Source of the DNA: Streptomyces marinisediminis
GTDB lineage: Bacteria; Actinomycetota; Actinomycetes; Streptomycetales; Streptomycetaceae
Assembly (NCBI RefSeq): GCF_026262575.1
Contig: NZ_JAPKFL010000001.1
Location: 124,001 to 188,000, forward strand
Reading direction: 5' to 3'
DNA length: 64,000 bases
Shown here: piece after piece, positions 61,339-64,000 of the stretch
Layout: each line of letters starts with the position of its first letter
Numbering within the stretch: the stretch's first letter is position 1
The notes under the pieces: generated by a model
The model's database searches: none
The model's input: only the letters and a program-made list of their open reading frames with translations
Told to the model about the DNA's origin: nothing
Translations under genes and position numbers: made by a program

Positions 61339-63609
61339 ATGCAGCAGACACCCGAAGAACGTGGTGGCGGCGGCGACCGCCGCCCCGCGCGGCTGCCCAC
61401 CCGGCCGGGCCCCGGCGCCGGCCCGCCGCCGGCGGCACCGCGCCCCCGCGGGGCCGCGAGCCCCCGCCCGGGCCGCCCCGCCGACGAGCGGACGGTCGAC
61501 CGCCCGCCCGGGGCCGCCCGGGCGGGGGCCTGCTGCTCGCGGCTGCGCCGCGCCCTGCTGACCAGGGTGCCCGGGCTGTCCACCGCCGTCCTGGCCGCCG
61601 CCGCCACGGCCCTGGCCTTCTGCGGCTACCGCGCCGCCGGGCGGGGCGAGGCCCTCTTCCCCGCCTCCACGGCGGGCTGGGCGCTGGTGGCGCTCACCGC
61701 CGTCGTCGTCGCCCACCTGGTGCTCCTCGGCCGGGACCGCTGGTGGGGCGGCACCGGCTCCGGGGCCGCACTGACCCTGGCCGTCCTGCTGCTGTACGGG
61801 TGGATGCCCGCCGCCCTGGTGAGCATCGCCGTCGTCTTCGTCACCGGCGTCGCCCGGCACCGCCGGTGGCGGCAGGCGGCGGTGCACGGCGCCGTGGACA
61901 TCCTGGGCATCGTCGCCTCCGCCTGCGTCATGGCCGCCTTCGGCCTGCGGCCCTCGGTCGCCCAGCCGTGGACGCCGGACCTGTGGTCCTGGTCGGCCGT
62001 GCCCGAGATGACGGCGACCGCCTGCACCTACCTGGTGGTCACCCGGGTGCTCCAGTGGTATTGCGAGATCCCCTGCCCCGCCCTGCCGAGCGCCGCCCGC
62101 ACCGCGCTGGTCAGGCACGGCCTGACCTGCGTGGCCCTGATGGGCATCTCCCCGCTGATCGTGGTCGTCGCCACCGCCCAGCCGCTGGCGCTGCCGCTGT
62201 TCGCCGTGCCCTTAATCGCGCTGGACTCCACGCTGTGGATCGCCCGCGTCCGGGCCGAGGAGCAGCTCCGGGACCCGCTCACCGGCCTGCCCAACCGGCT
62301 GTGGCTGATGGAGCGCACCTGGTCCGCCCTGGACGACGCCGACCGGGCCGGCGCCCGTGCCGCGCTCGTCCTGATCGACCTCGACCGCTTCCGCTCCGTC
62401 AACGACACCCTCGGCCACCTCGCCGGCGACCGCCTGCTGCTCCAGATCGCCGACCGGCTGCGCACGGCCCTGCCCCGGGGCGCGGAGGCCGCCCGGCTCG
62501 GCGGGGACGAGTTCGCCGTGCTGCTCCCGCTGGCCGTCTCCACCACCAGCGCCCAGCGGGCCGCGCGCACGGTGGTCAGCGCGCTCAGCTCCCCGCTCCA
62601 CCTCGACGGGCACAGCCTGGTGCTGGAGGCCAGCGCGGGCGTGGCGGTCTTCCCCGACCACGCGGACGAGGCCGAGGGCCTGCTGCGCCGGGCCGACGTG
62701 GCGATGTACGAGGCCAAGCGCGACCGCAGCGGCGTCGAGGTCTACGACGTCATGCGCGACGGCAACACCGTCGACCGCCTCGGCCTGCTCGGCGACCTGC
62801 GCCGTGCCCTGGACGCCGGCGAGGTGGAGCTGCACTACCAGCCCAAGGTCCGCTTCGACGGGCAGGTGTCCGGGCTGGAGGCGCTGGTGCGCTGGCAGCA
62901 CCCCGAGCGCGGGCGGGTCGCCCCGGACGTCTTCATCGCCATCGCCGAGACCTCCGGCCTGATGCCCCGGCTCACCGAGTACGTGCTGGAGAGCGCGCTC
63001 GGGCAGGTCGCCGCCTGGCGGGCGGCCGGGCTCACCGTGCCCGTCGCCGTCAACGTCTCCCCGCGCGACGTCCACACCCCCGGGTTCGCCGGCGCGGTGG
63101 CCGCCCGCCTGGCCCGGCACGGCGTACCGGCCTCCGCGCTCCAACTGGAGATCACCGAGCACGTGCTGCTGGAGGAGCCGCAGCAGGCGGCCGACACGCT
63201 GGCCGGTCTCGTCGGACACGGGGTGAAGATGTCGCTCGACGACTTCGGCACCGGCTACTCCTCCCTCGTCCACCTGCGCAGACTGCCCGTCAGCGAGCTG
63301 AAGATCGACCGCTCGTTCGTGGCCCGCCTGGCCGTCGACAGCCAGGACGCCGCGATCGTCCGGTGCACGGTCGACCTCGCCCACTCGCTCGGCCTGCTCG
63401 TGGTCGCCGAGGGCGTGGAGGACGACGAGACGTGGGAGCACCTGCGCGACCTGGGCTGCGACGCCGTGCAGGGCTGGCTGGTCGCCGCCGCCATGCCGCC
63501 GGCGGAGACGACGGCCTGGCTGCGCGCCCGCGAGGTCGCCCCCGGCGGCACCGGCGCCCGCGCCTTCCGCGTCCCCCGCCCCACGGCCGCCAAGGGCCCG
63601 ACGGCGTGA
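61339..63609 (+). CDS. Membrane GGDEF-EAL protein (c-di-GMP turnover)
   Basis: A 756-residue bifunctional protein. The first 90 residues are Pro/Arg-rich, then about six membrane helices span 95-285. The diguanylate cyclase motif GGDEF is intact (388-392) but the preceding RxxD inhibitory site is absent (RGAE). The phosphodiesterase domain starts EAL (514-516) and keeps VNVSP, EITEH, SLDDFG, LKIDR, AEGVE and VQGW, so all expected metal and catalytic residues are present. ATG at 61339 has GAGAGGG 7 nt ahead; GTG 61324 is the alternative. Codon 292 is the rare Leu codon TTA (62212-62214), so translation may need bldA tRNA. Confidence 0.93.
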   Translation: MQQTPEERGGGGDRRPARLPTRPGPGAGPPPAAPRPRGAASPRPGRPADERTVDRPPGAARAGACCSRLRRALLTRVPGLSTAVLAAAATALAFCGYRAAGRGEALFPASTAGWALVALTAVVVAHLVLLGRDRWWGGTGSGAALTLAVLLLYGWMPAALVSIAVVFVTGVARHRRWRQAAVHGAVDILGIVASACVMAAFGLRPSVAQPWTPDLWSWSAVPEMTATACTYLVVTRVLQWYCEIPCPALPSAARTALVRHGLTCVALMGISPLIVVVATAQPLALPLFAVPLIALDSTLWIARVRAEEQLRDPLTGLPNRLWLMERTWSALDDADRAGARAALVLIDLDRFRSVNDTLGHLAGDRLLLQIADRLRTALPRGAEAARLGGDEFAVLLPLAVSTTSAQRAARTVVSALSSPLHLDGHSLVLEASAGVAVFPDHADEAEGLLRRADVAMYEAKRDRSGVEVYDVMRDGNTVDRLGLLGDLRRALDAGEVELHYQPKVRFDGQVSGLEALVRWQHPERGRVAPDVFIAIAETSGLMPRLTEYVLESALGQVAAWRAAGLTVPVAVNVSPRDVHTPGFAGAVAARLARHGVPASALQLEITEHVLLEEPQQAADTLAGLVGHGVKMSLDDFGTGYSSLVHLRRLPVSELKIDRSFVARLAVDSQDAAIVRCTVDLAHSLGLLVVAEGVEDDETWEHLRDLGCDAVQGWLVAAAMPPAETTAWLRAREVAPGGTGARAFRVPRPTAAKGPTA

Positions 63610-63684
63610 GCACCCCGGCCGGGCGGCCACCGGCCGGCGCCGCGCCTCCCGCGCCCGCGGGCGTGAGCCGCCCGGGGGTAGCCA

Positions 63685-63690
63685 TAGGAT
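63685..63690 (+). promoter_or_regulatory. Candidate -10 (TAGGAT) for the gat operon
   Basis: CATAGGAT lies 43 nt before ATG 63734, giving an ordinary leader of about 35 nt with AAGGAA as ribosome binding site. Confidence 0.5.
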
Positions 63691-63733
63691 TGGGGCGCAA
63701 GCTCATGCCCGTAACCCCTTAAGGAACCGCCGC

Positions 63734-64000
63734 ATGCCTGGCATCACCCGCGAGGAGGTCGCGCACCTCGCGAAGCTGGCGCGCCTTGAGCTGAGCGCCG
63801 AAGAGCTCGAACACTTCGCCGGTCAGCTCGACGACATCATCGGAGCGGTCGCCGCCGTCTCCGAGGTCGCAGGCGAGGACGTGCCGCCGACCTCCCACCC
63901 GCTGCCGCTGACCAACGTCATGCGCCCGGACGAGGTCCGTCCGAGCCTGACGCCCGAGCAGGCGCTCTCCGGGGCGCCCGCCCAGGAGCAGCAGCGCTTC
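63734..64000 (+). CDS. gatC: Asp/Glu-tRNA amidotransferase subunit C (partial)
   Basis: The first 89 codons of GatC (full length about 98), the small subunit of the enzyme that amidates Glu-tRNA(Gln) or Asp-tRNA(Asn). [19 protein letters not shown] and [20 protein letters not shown] followed by [17 protein letters not shown] are diagnostic. gatA should follow just outside the window. Confidence 0.93.
   Translation, partial: MPGITREEVAHLAKLARLELSAEELEHFAGQLDDIIGAVAAVSEVAGEDVPPTSHPLPLTNVMRPDEVRPSLTPEQALSGAPAQEQQRF

Overview
The window is very GC-rich, high-G+C Gram-positive chromosome. Genes start at ATG or GTG, third codon positions are almost always G or C, and many genes have a TANNNT hexamer 6-7 nt before the start codon, as in leaderless actinobacterial transcripts. 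Together with the GlgE pathway, paired SseB-like proteins, leucine-TTA rarity and overall gene order, this points to Streptomyces or a close relative. From memory the order resembles a conserved core-chromosome segment of S. coelicolor. I see no phage, IS element, CRISPR array, tRNA or rRNA.

Layout. 1-7373: maltose-1-phosphate / alpha-glucan metabolism. glgE and treS, plus the start of a further gene, lie on the minus strand and diverge from glgP. 7390-11090: heterodimeric ABC exporter. 11304-13673: debranching enzyme glgX. 13890-18314: six plus-strand genes (enoyl-CoA hydratase, F420/NADP-type reductase, DUF3140, HhH-GPD protein, RsbW-like ATPase, glutaminase). 18674-25292: an MFS efflux gene with two small upstream genes, then a compact lipid-type cluster (YegS-like kinase, alkylglycerone-phosphate-synthase-like oxidase, TetR regulator, GlpD-like dehydrogenase). 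25639-30703: accessory island with a 1552-residue RHS/YD polymorphic toxin, HNH/EndoVII-type nuclease tip and its Imm50-like immunity gene. 30812-35990: serine/glycine metabolism (sdaA, glyA, gcvH, gcvT) behind a tandem glycine riboswitch. 36183-40058: a P-loop NTPase, a secreted protein and two SseB-like proteins. 40595-46371: oligopeptide ABC importer operon. 46394-51995: TRIC-type channel, thioesterase, mnmA, Tat-exported amidase, DUF4190 protein, cysteine desulfurase. 52062-61143: DNA end joining and ligation (LigD-type polymerase, Ku, ligA) interleaved with Dps, an MreB-like protein, an SDR and a MetE-like protein. 61339-63609: membrane GGDEF-EAL protein. The window ends inside gatC.

How genes work together. 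TreS, GlgE, GlgP and GlgX interconvert trehalose, maltose-1-phosphate, glycogen-like glucan and glucose-1-phosphate. GcvT, GcvH, GlyA and SdaA degrade excess glycine through serine to pyruvate, sensed by the riboswitch. The cysteine desulfurase probably feeds sulfur to MnmA. Ku and the polymerase are divergently transcribed NHEJ partners. The most unusual items are the toxin/immunity pair with a compositionally distinct tip and a TTA codon at codon 5, a second TTA codon in the c-di-GMP enzyme gene (both suggest bldA control), and the compact AGPS-like/kinase/GlpD/TetR cluster whose divergent start codons share one operator-like dyad.
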